DNA of 64,000 nt from Alentia gelatinosa (GCA_950022655.1 OX465579.1:51191950-51255949), one strand, 5' to 3'. Positions 1 to 11,574 are shown, numbered from the stretch's first letter. Made by a program: numbers and translations. The notes: generated by a model from the sequence alone, not told the origin.

Positions 1-724
1 AAACAACGCTAGAAATATCCTCATCAAATTTGCAATGTGCAAATACTTGATGTAAAACGCCAGAACCTAACTGATACCATATATATATAAGAGAAATACA
101 TTTCATCGCATTCTATAGACATAAATCTCGAAAGGCCATGGGCTCCCTTCTTTAAGAAGAGTCCGGCTTTCCCTATCCTTCTCAGTAAGAATCAGATGCA
201 AAATAGTGCATGAGAATATCGGCGGCGATTTTGTGTTTGCTTGTGTTTCCTTTGATAACTCATATTTGGAATACTGAATGATTAATACAACATTACCATG
301 ATTTTGATTCGCATGGTCGTATCTCCTCGTAGTTGGCGCGTAGTAATGTCCGAGCGAATTCTAGGATATTGTGTAGGGTCACCTACGATCACTATCACTA
401 TTAGTACTTTCGTAGTATGTATGGAACTCAAAATTATTCTTAGATAATTTTCTCTGTGAGGAATAACACACAATTATAATATTTGTAAATATGTCTATGA
501 TTGCCTGGTGATATGATATAATATGTGTATGTTATACCATTTTTGTCCGCGAGTACCTATATATTATAGTGGAATTGTGTAACCTGCAGAATGCCTGTAC
601 CAACTGACAAAAGAGAGTCTGGACTACATGTGGATCTACAGGTTAATTTGTCGGGTCGTTAACTTGAATATTTTTAAATAATTTTTATATTTTTGTTTCT
701 CATGCCAACTCTGGGTTGGATTAG

Positions 725-772
<48 letters not shown>

Positions 773-1320
773 GCATGTATGTATGTATTTCTTGAAAAGG
801 TTTTCCTTGAAATCCCACCAACTGTTTGGCTTTGATATTCCTGTCATAGGAACCTTTGATGTACATATCGGTCGTTTACCTGCTGAGCTCCACTTAGTTA
901 ATGATTACAGTCATTAATGGGATAATAAAAAAAGATCAATGTACACTATAAGGTGCATATTTTCCACAATAGATTGGTTTACCTTTGGATGCCATGTGGT
1001 AATTGGAATTTTGAGCGGTTACGAGGAGATTATGACCGCTTTTATCTGAAACCTTGTATTGTATGTAATATTCAGCATTGCAAATTTAGGTTATCAATGA
1101 AAAAACTAAATGACTGCCAATCTATTTTGTATGTGAGGGACATTTTTTCTGCAAATTTTGGGCATTCAATAAATCTGGAACAACCTTCTATCTCGAACAA
1201 GCTACAAAACAAGATGATAATCTAAGTTTTGTACATGGAACTCTGCATAAACTCCTCATTCTGTACTAGTAAAAACATGGTTACTGAGCCCATACAGATG
1301 GCCGTTCGAGGTCATTTGAT
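1..1320. other. non-coding stretch, no gene recognised
   Basis: AT-rich sequence. Short open frames on both strands show no domain, no codon pattern and no splice-site context that would make them convincing. Apart from the TCTG microsatellite, listed separately, I see no structure. Confidence 0.6.
728..773. repeat. (TCTG)n microsatellite
   Basis: About eleven perfect tandem copies of a 4-base unit, followed directly by a short GTAT-type run. The open frames across it that read as repeated C-L-S-V, or T-D-R-Q on the other strand, are products of the repeat and not genes. Confidence 0.97.
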
Positions 1321-1365
1321 GCCAAAATATGTCCCGACACCGCAGGCGGAGGGACATAGTTTTGC
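1321..1365. repeat. hairpin with conserved 15-nt core, copy 1
   Basis: A 15-nt core (1336-1350, GACACCGCAGGCGGA) is flanked by 15-nt arms (1321-1335 and 1351-1365) that pair at 13 of 15 positions. The core itself has a CC/GG mini-stem around GCA. A second copy at 40171-40215 has the same core (14 of 15) with arms of unrelated sequence that are again self-complementary. Both copies are preceded by a CGAGGTCAnnTG box. The function is unknown. Confidence 0.75.
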
Positions 1366-2480
1366 TTCACCACCGGAATCCTCCAGCGTAAACCGAACAC
1401 ACCACTGCTCGACTTCCCCGACCCCTACATACATATAATTTTCTTTTTAAATTCCCTGCCTGTTGGGAGGGGGTTTGGGCCTCATTTTCCTTGGCTCTCC
1501 CGGTTGGATCGGAAAAATGATATCATATTGATATTGTAAGTCGTCTCACCGCGATGCTTTGACGTAAATATGCTATTTAAGAAACATAATTAGGCTCACA
1601 GGTGTCCCGAAGCCCACGATACTATAAGCGGGCGGAAATCACAAAAGTTAATCTAATAATTTCCGAATGAGCAAAAAGTAAGGCCTTATTGATTGCAGTG
1701 TCACATGATTAGAATATTCGACCCATAATGGGGTAAGTTTTGGAAGAGAGTATTTGTGGTCTATTATTCAATCTAACCCTGGTTGTTTATTTTGTATGAG
1801 GCAGGTTGTTTGAGTCAGCCGCGGTCGCTCGCGGGTCTGTGCCCGCTGTTTACCTCCCCATTGGGTGGCGAATCATTTACCTCCAGGCACCGTCTACGGA
1901 ATTAGTGTGTATGCTCCGTTAATAAAGCCCCGCATCCGCGCGACCCCTGGTGGGCGCCTGCCCCCGCGACCTACAGCGCCCCTAGCGGACTGTGGGCCGC
2001 AATTATGTCGTAGCGAATTTTGTATATGGTGCACATTAGTGTGCTGGTCAATAAATCTCTCAAAATTGCCTCTCACATAGCGTCTGCTGCTTCTCATTGT
2101 TTCTGGCTTTCTGCAAGTTGGATAGTTATATTTATAAGTTAAACTAGCTCGTGTATTCATGTGCTTATCGCGAATTACTTGAATATGATATTGACAGGCT
2201 CTTGAACCAGGTCAGATACTGGACACAAAATGTGATTTTATCAACCAGGATCCTATCTATCCTGGATACAGCTTAGTTATTATAGTGGTTCTTTGCAAAG
2301 GGGTCCCATGCAGATTCAATCCGACCTATTTTAATCTTAGTCCTGATGATGGGGCAATCGCCACGAATCGCCACGCCTCATATAAATCTCCATAGATTTA
2401 ACATGGTGTGACTGTATGCCACGGTTATGGCATAAAATATTTATATGCCACTGGTGACATATGAAGTTAAAAACATGTAA
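1366..2480. other. non-coding stretch, no gene recognised
   Basis: Contains a somewhat GC-rich patch (about 1800-2050) and the direct repeat TCGCCACG at about 2355-2373. The open frames are short, overlapping and without recognisable domains. Confidence 0.5.
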
Positions 2481-2500
2481 CAGGGTAGGACAAAATCTAA

Positions 2501-2637
2501 ATATCACTCAATTTCATGTCAGTGTTTATATGTCATTTGTTGTCTTCTGCTACAAATATCACTCAGCTCCGCTTGGTGATATCATGCCGCGAAGACAACT
2601 CATGCCATATAAACAATCATATGAAATTTCGTGATGT
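2501..2637. repeat. decayed foldback (inverted-repeat) element
   Basis: A left arm of about 64 nt (2501-2564) and a right arm (2574-2637) are imperfect reverse complements separated by about 9 nt. Matching blocks include TTTATATG/CATATAAA and TTGTCTTC/GAAGACAA. The leader just before it (2483-2508, GGGTAGGACAAAATCT) nearly matches the leader of the much better preserved foldback at 8585-8737. This makes them probable members of one family. Confidence 0.8.
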
Positions 2638-2657
2638 TTCATGATAATGCGTTTTAA

Positions 2658-3030
2658 CCCTTTCAGGGCGGATAATGCCTTGAGGCATTCCCCAGCTTAG
2701 ACCGGATAATGCCTTGAGGCATTCCCCCGCGGAGACCGGATAATGCCTTTAGGCATTATTTATGAAATTTAGTAATATTTACCATTTCAGTGTTTTATGA
2801 AGAAATAATTGATCAATATATCTGAAACTTTCAGAGAATATACCTATGATATAGTATTTGATATTATTTGGTAAACAAAATAATACGAATAAGAATGCTG
2901 TGTCATATCACGTGATCAAATAAAGGAATATTGGTTTAGACAAAATTTGGCCCGTCCCCTGGGGTTCTGCCAATCCAAAGTACCCGCCCCAACCAACAGG
3001 GCCCTGCATTAGACCCCCGTCTTTAAAGGG
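2658..3030. mobile_element. TTAA-flanked piggyBac-type MITE, copy 1
   Basis: A 373-bp non-autonomous element. It starts CCCTTTCAGGGCGG, ends CCGTCTTTAAAGGG, and is flanked on both sides by TTAA (2654-2657 and 3031-3034). The TTAA target and CCC...GGG ends are the piggyBac hallmark. Inside are 34-bp tandem units starting at 2670, 2704 and 2738, each carrying the palindrome AATGCCTTGAGGCATT (the last unit is altered and partial). A TCACGTGAT motif lies near the 3' part. There is no coding capacity. A close relative is at 49523-49897. Confidence 0.88.
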
Positions 3031-3034
3031 TTAA

Positions 3035-5070
3035 GGCTTTATTCCATATAACCAATTTCTCTCCGGGTGTGGTCAAGATGTACCGCAGTTTATGCCCTGG
3101 CACTAATACTGGCCCATGTCTGGTCACTGTATGGAGCCCATCGGAGCAATGGAATAGGGTAGGTGAGCCTTAGGACCACGACTGGCTATATGGAATCAAG
3201 CATAAGTTGTATTATGATCAGACAAGTTAAATAAAATGATGAAACAAATTTGTCGGAGTTGTGGTATCATTTCACACTTGTTGTATATTAATTAGCCTGG
3301 GTTAAGATACGCCTACAACACAACACTTCAAGTTCTCAGCCAATCTAGACCGGCTGGTCACTACTGGCAGTAATAGAACAACTGCAGTCGTGTCTGACCC
3401 TAGTAGGTCTGAGTTAGTTTCAACATCTTATGTAGGTCATACGGTTCAATGGTCTTAGAGGTCCTAAACATACGTATTAACTTTATGCTATCCAGCATTA
3501 AACATGACGTGCGTAGAAATTATATGAAAATAAGATATGATGAAATGTGCCAAGCCAAACACACCATAAATCATTATGCTGGCGTCGATGAAAAAATGAT
3601 GTCATACATCGCTGATTGTTGATCCTGGAACTGTCATAGATAATTAACTAATAAAATAGTAACTTTGTGGGATTTCAAAGACATACCAGTTTGTGCCGAA
3701 TTCTAGATGTCTACCTGACCCATTGCCACGTTTATCGTCAGTCACAGCGTGTACCCCTCTTTATCATTGTAGGGGATGGGTTAGTTTAGCAGTGGTTTGT
3801 ACGGTTTATGCTAGAGGCCGCGGGTGCCGATCCCTGTTGTGTGGTGGTCCCAGAGAACCTGTGCATGAGAGTGCTAGGGGTTTGCCTGGATTACGGAACT
3901 TGGTCTGCATATAAAGCCAAGTCCGCAGCAGGTTGACAGGTTACTTGTGCATTCCTCCGTGTAGAGCAAAGAACTTGGAGCCTCACAGATTGGTTAAGTT
4001 TCTCTGGAACCTTTCAGTGGTTGAGTGAGGGAACTTGCTTTGGCTTTTGGACTCCTTTGCCCAGCTTTACTTAGGAACTATATTGTGAAAGGAAAGGAGG
4101 TATAGTAAGAACACCAATATATCGAAGAGATCAGAGTCTGGTTTTGTGTTCAGTAGGTTTAGCGAAAGAAGATCTAGCATCTTCTTGACTTGCCAAAAAT
4201 ATACCGAACCAACTATGTGATAGGGTCAACATAGGGTAGCGCAGTCTCACTCCACCGGAATAGACTAATCTAGTTCTCGGAAAGTGATCCGTGAAAGATC
4301 CAGAACTGGCAGACTGCTACATCTTTAACCCAGGAGTACATTCTGAGCTGCTCATACCTGCTCAGACCCTTTACTTAGACCCAGCCTCTGACTCCTAAGA
4401 GAAATAATCACATATGGGGTGCCAAAAGTATGACATGTTTAAATATTTAAATCATTATGTATTGGGACTTTCAGTAAAGGAAGGGAATAGGTGAAATTTG
4501 TAATTAAGTCACATTTACCAAATATTGGTATTCGACGATTGTAATTTGATTGAATATTAAGTTCACATAGTGCCACATAACCAGCTGTCTCCTGCTGCAG
4601 TGTATATGGAGGCACGGAGCGCGGTAAGGACGGGGAGTACGGGTGAGCTGCTCGGGAAAATGGCCGTGTTTGTGTATTGATGGCGACCTCTGAGCTGGGG
4701 TAATTTGTGCTGGTTCCCAGGGGTATTAGTTCATTACGTCACCTCTGCCATCATTATTATATGATCATAGATCCCGGCAGACCATGAGCGATAAAACAAG
4801 CCGGGCATAGGCAGGGACAGCTGGGCAACAAGCATAAAGTGTATGGATGTATGTCAGTGGGTATGTGGTGCATCTACTGTGTATATGGGTGCAGTATGTA
4901 GGTATCTGGTACTGTCCTGCGCATATGAGGTTATGCCAGCGGGTGTGTGGGATGTTTGCTGTGCATACGCTGCACGTAAGCAGGGGCTTCAGAATATTTT
5001 GAAAGGGGGGGGGGGGGCGAACTTGGTATGGAGTTAGACATTGACATAAGCCTGTTCAACTGGATTTACC
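3035..5070. other. non-coding stretch, no gene recognised
   Basis: Unique-looking sequence with no supported gene. The part at 4840-4980 contains degenerate GTATGTGGTGC-type repeats resembling the array at 5540-5740. A G-run lies at about 5006-5018. Confidence 0.5.
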
Positions 5071-5436
5071 ATGAATCTACGAAAGGCCTGTGAAAAGTCA
5101 GGTGTTAGCCATCATTGCACGCTAAAAAGTCAGACTTTGACATTTTTCGGCAGTGAAAAGTCAGGGGTTTGTTATCGTTGCATGCTAAAAATTCAGGCTA
5201 ACACCTGTGAAAAGTCAGGTGTTAGCCATCATTGCACGCTAAAAAGTCAGACTTTGACATTTTTCGGCAGTGAAAAGTCAGGGGTTTGTTATCGTTGCAT
5301 GCTAAAAATTCAGACTTTGACATTTTTCTACAGTGAAAAGTCAGGGCTTAGCCGTTATTGTATGCTAGAAATTAGACTTAGGTCTTCATTTTTCGATGCT
5401 GAGAAGTCAAGACAGCTTTTACACTTGATTGAGTAA
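5071..5436 (+). repeat. 117-bp tandem repeat that stays open in one frame
   Basis: The segment beginning CTGTGAAAAGTCAGGTGTTAG at 5088 recurs 117 bp later. Each 117-bp unit is itself made of two diverged halves of about 57-60 bp sharing GTGAAAAGTCAGG. Because 117 is a multiple of three the array reads as one 121-residue frame with repeated EKSG...C..C blocks. I regard this as a minisatellite. A real repeat protein is possible but nothing else supports it. Confidence 0.75.
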
Positions 5437-5539
5437 AATTTGAAGCTGCTGACTTTTTGGGCTGGCAAATAAATGGGGAGGGTTGCAGGGGCCCCCCTGC
5501 CGCCCTCCCCTTTTCTGACGCCACTGACGGAAATGAGTA

Positions 5540-5740
5540 CATGGTGTGTGTGTGCCATTAGTTAGTATGGGGTGCGTGTACTGCACATATGGGTTTATGT
5601 GAGTATGCATGTGGTGCGTGAACTGTATATGGTTTATGTGAGTGTGTATGTGGTGCGTGTACTGCACATATGAGTTTATGTGATTGGGAATGTTGTGTGT
5701 GTGCTGCACATGCGGGTTAGTGTGAGTGTTTATCTCACCC
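5540..5740. repeat. degenerate TG-rich minisatellite, ~50-66-bp unit
   Basis: Diverged repeats of the motif GTGGTGCGTGTACTGCACATATG followed by TTATGTGAGT appear at about 5569, 5609, 5651 and 5694. Copies vary in length and sequence. Confidence 0.7.
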
Positions 5741-5895
5741 CTGGAATAAATGCCCATAGGCTTAACATTGGGAACTCGTTCAACATGCCCCTACGAGTAT
5801 TGCGGTCCGTTCTCCATGGTCTATATCCTATGTGTCATCCATTCTTTTAATGTGTATAGGGGTGAGATAAATGGCTTAACATGGGAATCATTTAA

Positions 5896-6303
5896 ATGAA
5901 TGAAGTGACGTCATTAAAAAAACCGACAAATCAGCCAACCACGTCGCTAGATAGCCCGAAAGTAGGTCCGAGTCGCGTCGATGAGAATGCAGAATTCGTG
6001 ACAATGGCTTGCGATATCAGTGAGCGATATTTAAATGGTATCATGTCGCCGATATTATCTGGTTTTATACGCGAGATAGCAGAAGAGGTAATTTTAGAGG
6101 AAACAGAGAAAGAGCAAGATAAAAATACCTTCAAAGTTGTCGAGGACGAGTGGGATTCATTCCTAGAAGAAGACAATGCACCCACCGATGACAGTGAACA
6201 GACATCAACATCGCAAAAGCTGTCTGCTCCCTATCGCGCCGGTGTCGCAAATGTGTCGTATCTTGAAGAAAACCCTGAAAAAAGGCAGAAAATGCAATAT
6301 TAA
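5896..6303 (+). CDS. possible N-terminal exon of the Crypton-type recombinase gene
   Basis: An open frame of 135 codons from an ATG, ending 222 bp before the first recognisable recombinase exon on the same strand. The product is acidic (a run such as EEVILEETEKEQD) with Ser/Thr-rich flanks and no domain I recognise. Its length, strand and position suit a 5' exon or separate small ORF of the same element. No splice donor linking it to the next exon was established, so membership is inferred. Confidence 0.4.
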   Translation: MNEVTSLKKPTNQPTTSLDSPKVGPSRVDENAEFVTMACDISERYLNGIMSPILSGFIREIAEEVILEETEKEQDKNTFKVVEDEWDSFLEEDNAPTDDSEQTSTSQKLSAPYRAGVANVSYLEENPEKRQKMQY

Positions 6304-6525
6304 TGGATTCTCACCTGCATGAATTTATTCAAAGCAAGAGAAATAAGAATACAACCTCTAAAACCGATTACAATTCATAATGTCAACAAGCTGTCATTTC
6401 CACTGTCAAGGCCCCTAAAAAAAGAACGAGATAAAACGCTTTCGCTAATCATACTTTGCGGTCGTTTTTACCACAAATTCTTTCGCAAATTGCAAAGAAA
6501 ACATGACTATACGATTCAATTACAG

Positions 6526-7997
6526 GTGATCAGATGCTTCCATAGTTTCATGGTAGAAAAATATAATGACCAAAGCCCAATGGAGACCGTGTTACCTTGC
6601 TTAATAATTACATATCCAACTTCCTGTTGACGGTTCGCAAACCAAACGGAGAGAAATATGAACCAGACACGTTGACAAGTTACCACTGCAGTTTCGATAG
6701 GTACGCTAAATAAATGTATAAAGTGGAAGAAAAAAAATACCAGTAATAATAATCATGCAATTTCATTTAAAATTGTGTAATGACATCTCTAATAAATTAC
6801 AGATTTCATCCTTCTTGTTCGTGATAGGTTAAAAAAAAAAAAAAAAGGTTAATTCAATTTTTCAGATACCTTCGTGATAAAGGTTATCTACATAGTGTTC
6901 TCCGATCGGAAGAATTTCTCCCTTCTAGAAATGTCCTGGCAAGCAAGAGGAAAGATCTTAAAGAAAAAGGCTATGGAAATAAACCAAAAGCTGCCCAGGC
7001 CTCTACAGAGGAAGACGAAACATTATTCTGGGAGAAAGGGCTACTAGGAAAAACATCTCCGCGCACTTTAAAAGAGACATTGCTTTATTATTTTACTAAA
7101 GGATTTGGTTGGAGGGGGTGTGATGAGGGAAAACAATGTAGATTTGGCGATATTTCGCTCCAATCTGAAAATGGCAATGAATTTCTGGTGTGGAATGAAA
7201 GGACGACAAAAACTAGAAAAGGTACCAAAGGTTCTGATTCCCGTGCTTTCGCTCCTAAGATCTGGGCGACTGGGACTGACAGATGCTGTGTCAGGCTCTA
7301 CAAGCTGTATGTGAGCAAGCGCCCCCCACTGACTTGCGAAGACGACTACGGGTTTTTCCTATCGGTTAAAGTAAAATCAACTCTTTCCGATTCTGTTTGT
7401 TATATTTGTCACGAGATGGGAATAAAATATTTGTCAAAGGTTGTGCCTACCATGGCAAAATCAGCGGGATTAGTGGGTCGATTCACGAATCACTCGCTAA
7501 GGAAAACGGCATGTCAAACACTACAGGACAAAAACGTGCCGCCGAATATAATCTGTCAACTTACTGGTCACCGCAACGTGAATTCGCTTAATCGCTATGC
7601 GGTGGCCAGTAAGCATCAACAAAAAGCAATGAGTTCCATCCTTACCTCTGGTTTAACGAGGAAGCGAAAATCAGATGAATTCGCTATATGTCCAGGTCCA
7701 TCAACTAGTAATCCAGATAGTAAATCCTCCACACTGTCTTGGGCTGACAGCGTTGTGCCGGCGGGGACTTGTACCATGTCTTCTGTTGCTGGGGTGATAA
7801 AACCAAGCGAGATTCAAAATGCGGTGTCAGGAATGTTTCAGTCCTCAACGATAACAGGAAATATCAATGTCACATTCAATTATAACATGTGTCTTCTTCA
7901 CAAAATACTCTTAATCTTTCTCCAGTTCTTCGAAATAAATAGATCTGTGGAGCCTATGTATCGCGTGCTAACTGCATTACGCGAACCTCTCGACTAG
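6526..7997 (+). pseudogene. Crypton-type tyrosine recombinase (DUF3504-like), one apparent frameshift
   Basis: A tyrosine recombinase of the Crypton/DUF3504 type, which would cut and rejoin DNA through a covalent 3'-phosphotyrosine. The first exon (6526-6700) follows a TTACAG acceptor. It reads FMVEKYND...METVLP, then jumps frame near 6598 to LNNYISNFLLTVRKPNGEKY, so one base seems lost. The intron is 6701-6865 (GTACGC...TTCAG), and the codon AG/A joins SFDR to YLRDKG in frame. The last exon (6866-7997) carries the conserved EDETLFWEKGLLG block and a complete catalytic set: Arg in GWRGCDE, H-S-L-R, H in LTGHRN, and Tyr in LNRYAVAS. The C-terminal tail after about 7670 is unrecognised. An AATAAA lies 77 bp after the stop. 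It could instead be a domesticated host gene. If the frameshift is an assembly error the gene is intact. Confidence 0.85.
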
Positions 7998-8074
7998 ATA
8001 TAGTCCAGACAAGTCCAGACGGTTGACCCAGATTGATGTTGGTCTCTATGCTATTCAGTGTTTTCCGCAAAATC

Positions 8075-8080
8075 AATAAA
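8075..8080 (+). terminator. polyadenylation signal after the Crypton-type gene
   Basis: A perfect AATAAA 77 bp downstream of the recombinase stop codon on the same strand, followed by a T-rich stretch. Position and sequence fit a 3'-end processing signal. Confidence 0.6.
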
Positions 8081-8584
8081 AAATGTTGAATTTATTACAT
8101 ATATTGTTTTTTATTTGGTTCATTAAGTTCTCTGCTGTCGTAACTTGAAAATTATTGCTTTAAGAATAACCGATAAATGGTAGATTATACAAAGTGCACT
8201 CCTTAGTTCGCCATTTGCCCGTAGGGACGCTAACGGTTTGTTTATATTTTTTACGACTTATGATATCGGTTAGAAAAGCGAATTCAAAATAATTATAAGT
8301 CTTTAAAGGTTCAATTCAAACTTGTGACATTAATCTAAGATTAATATTTAAACTGATTATATCGTCTGCAGTGAACGTATCGGGAACTATTATTGACCTG
8401 ACCCCGACCTAACAACTGTCACGAACTGTCAATTCCTTACGCAGACGCCCGCTAGACTCGAGCGCATTCACGAGTATCAACATGGAGCTATAATGGATAA
8501 ATACATTTGCTAAAATGGATTTTGGTGAGTTTAAACAATTGTATTTATATTGTAAGATCTTTGAGACGGGGTAGGATAAAATCT

Positions 8585-8737
8585 AGACGTCACTCGTTTG
8601 CGGTTGAGTCTATTCATCTCTCTCATTGAGTTGGCGGATAAATCTCACTCGTCTTCGCACTCGTCTTTGACGAGTGAGATTTATCCACCAACTCAATGAG
8701 TGAGATGAATAGACTCAACCGCAAACGAGTGACGTCT
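8585..8737. repeat. near-perfect foldback, 69-bp arms
   Basis: Arms 8585-8653 and 8669-8737 are reverse complements at 67 of 69 positions, with a 15-nt loop (8654-8668). As RNA or single-stranded DNA it would form a very stable hairpin. It is preceded by the leader GGGTAGGATAAAATCTAGA, shared with the decayed foldback at 2501-2637. It has no coding capacity. Confidence 0.95.
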
Positions 8738-8739
8738 CT

Positions 8740-9389
8740 TGATATACTGTGCATATGGGCATAGGTGAAAAAATGTTTGGCTGTAGCCTATATGTGTGAG
8801 TAAGTGTCTGGAGCATAATACATTTTTTGACCAAGATGTGCCTTTTATTCTTTAGTCACGACATTTGGTTTTACTTACACCTTGTCTAGATGTATCATTT
8901 GTTGGTGACAATGTGTAATATCTTTATCAGAAAATGTTCACTAACAACAGCATTCACCTTATTTAGTATCTGTTTGTAATCCATGAGGGGAAATAGTGGA
9001 TTCAGTGCCCATATACTAGGCTAAGACTCATTATAACTGCAGATCCAGTGCCCAGTATTGGGGTTAAGACTTGTTATCATTACAAGTTCAGCCTGTAAAG
9101 TGCAGTTAAGTGTTCTGAATGTTACCAATAGGACCAACTTGATTAAGTATTGTTGATGCGAGCGCGAACGTTCTAAGCTTCAAGCTGATGGCAAGAAGTG
9201 ACGTGAGCGATCCTATCCTGGCATCATTCACTTCAGCCTTCGGCCATGGACTTCCACCTGCTCACTCTACAAAGAAAAAAAACTCTTCTAATGTCTCTCA
9301 ACATTATAAAATCTGATGTTGTATAATATCTATAACCATTGAAATCCAAGTGAGTTTTAAGTGATTTTCACAGATTTGTGTTGCGACCC
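8740..9389. other. non-coding stretch, no gene recognised
   Basis: No supported gene. A (TA)n run follows at about 9433-9452 and marks the broken edge of the retroelement remnant next to it. Confidence 0.5.
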
Positions 9390-9449
9390 CTACCCGACAC
9401 CAAAATGACATTTTCCCATAGAATGTGTGTTTATATATATATATATATA

Positions 9450-11131
9450 TAAATATTCTCTACTCGTTATTATTCGAAAATCATGCAAAGATTTTACGGC
9501 CGACAAATAATTGGTTATTGACACAAATTTGAAACTGTCTGCCATAATTATAATATATAACATTATTGTGTTCTCAGAACCAGGTAAAGGTAACAAATTA
9601 AATTTATTACAGAAATTCAAGTAATGATTCCACTGGCACTTGCGGGTTCGAGCTGAGTTAGAGGAAAGCCATGCCTCATGGTAGATTGTCATTTTTGTTG
9701 ATAACTCAGCAGCTGCAAGCAACAAAACCCATCTATAAACAACCACGGAATTTCACATTTCCTGCGTTTAAAAAAAAACGAGACAAATAATCAGGTACGA
9801 TATTGTCATTTATACTGATATGTGAAGAAATAGTTAACATGAAAATTATACACAAAAGAAATCCAAAAGAGTTCTCTGATCCAATGTATGGTGGCGTGAG
9901 ATCGACTGCGTCCTGTATTAATAGCTGTCACCACCTGCGTATTAACGGAAACGATACGAACTTTCTTCCCAGACCAAAGATGTCCCCAGCGATAAGCTGC
10001 ACAAATGACGGGCCAAAGACCCGTACGTTATAATCCATGGAATCATCAAATTCTGTTGGTTCTGGGCAAAAATTGTGAAAAAATAGCACCAAAACTGAAC
10101 ATAGAAGAGTCCACAGAAAAGGAAATTTCATATCTGGGGATTATGTCTGCACTACCGTTAAAAATACTACACAAATATTTCCACCATGAGAAATCGTCTT
10201 TAACCCAGTCGGGTAGAACCTGTAGTCCTTTTGTATCTCTGATATGTCTTGAAAAATTTATAATTCGTCTAGAAAAAGTACGGCCACCACATACTACAGT
10301 TCTACAATGGGCCAAAATCCCACATAGAACCTCAATTTCCTTAAAAGAGGCTTTTGTTTTTGAACAAAAATCGTTAATCAACTCTTTCAACTTTTCTAAT
10401 TTATTCACAGGTAGGGACAAAGTCATTGAAATACTACTAATAGCAATGCCTAAATAAATAACTTCTTGACTAGGGGGAAAAACTTTTTTCCATGAGATTC
10501 CAAAACCAAGAGAATGAATTAAATCATTAATTGCCAAAAGAGCGTTTATCTTGGGTTTGACCCATTGCCAAAAAATCGCCAAAATAGCCATAAACTCGCA
10601 AAAAACCTTTCTTCCTCATGCACCGCACAATAAATTCTGTTATCTGAGTAAAGATAAACGGAGCGCACTTTAAACCAGATACTAGCGAATAAGATTCTAA
10701 AAAACAATCTGCTCCATTTATTTCCCATCGAAAACCTTGGAAAGTGCGGTGTAGAGGATACACGGGAATAGAACGATATGCATCCTTAATATCAACAATG
10801 ACAAAGTAACAATTTTCGGTGATATTATCAGTAACTTCATCTTACTTTAAATAACAAAATGTAATAGACATGAAATTATTAATACTGCTTTCAAAGGTCT
10901 GTTATCGGTCTAAGGGCACCAGAATCTTTTTTTGATAACCGCTCCTATGGCATGTACACACCTTGGTTTATCGCTAACAATAGTGACTTTACCTTCATTC
11001 AATTCTCTTTGAATAATAGCATTCATTTGGGACCTGAACTCAGGATCAAGAATACTATTATAATTAACTGCATCATAATCACCAGAAAATTTGCTCGTAT
11101 CCCATCGAGTTTGAATCACGTAGTAATTCAC
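9450..11131 (-). pseudogene. broken DIRS/Ngaro-like YR retrotransposon (RT, RNase H, recombinase start)
   Basis: Read on the minus strand, the pieces come in the order expected for a tyrosine-recombinase retrotransposon. RT N-terminal segment (11131-10910): RELNEGKVTIVSDKPRCVHA. RT core (10763-10530): GFRWEINGADCF...VSGLKCAPFIFTQ, with the catalytic box degraded to YGYFGDFL. RT connection and RNase H start (10591-10046): VIYLGIAIS...FSVDSSMFSFGAIFSQF. Further RNase H (10045-9800) is in other frames. The N-terminal DNA-binding part of a YR follows (9746-9450): WNHYLNFCNKF...LSAVKSLHDF. Several frame changes and stops, the missing YxDD and the loss of the YR catalytic half at the TA microsatellite show it is dead. 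It is AT-rich and not a close copy of the GC-rich Ngaro-like pair. Confidence 0.8.
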
Positions 11132-11574
11132 GCGGCTTCCCCTTGTGAATTAAACGAGATGAAATCAAGTTCTGACCCTAAACTTGAATGGGTGTCTGAA
11201 TTTATCTCACCCTTCACATTAAATAAAAAAAATTCTTTATTGCAAACTCTCGCAGAGCAAGTTTCTCAGTTACAATCTTTCGGTATCAAAGTATCACAAC
11301 TCAATGATACAACATCAAGGATTTAAATTATTGTTTGTTTTATGTGATTGGGTGTGGATGATAGGATGAGGAGAAAATGAGAATACGATCACTAGCTCGG
11401 GCGTGGTCTACTATTTTTGATTGTGTGTTTGAATTCACAGAGACGCTGGTTTGTACCTCTGCCGCACACCTGTCGTTGTTTTCGGACATAGCTCTGGTCT
11501 CTACCTTCGCCGACTGCTCCTTGAAGCAATGTATAGGCGTCCTCAGGTGCCCTCGACTGGTGCGCCGGTGCATT

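Noticed and set aside
636..917. Cys/Leu/Ser- or Thr/Asp/Arg-rich open frames
   Set aside because: Entirely produced by the (TCTG)n microsatellite.
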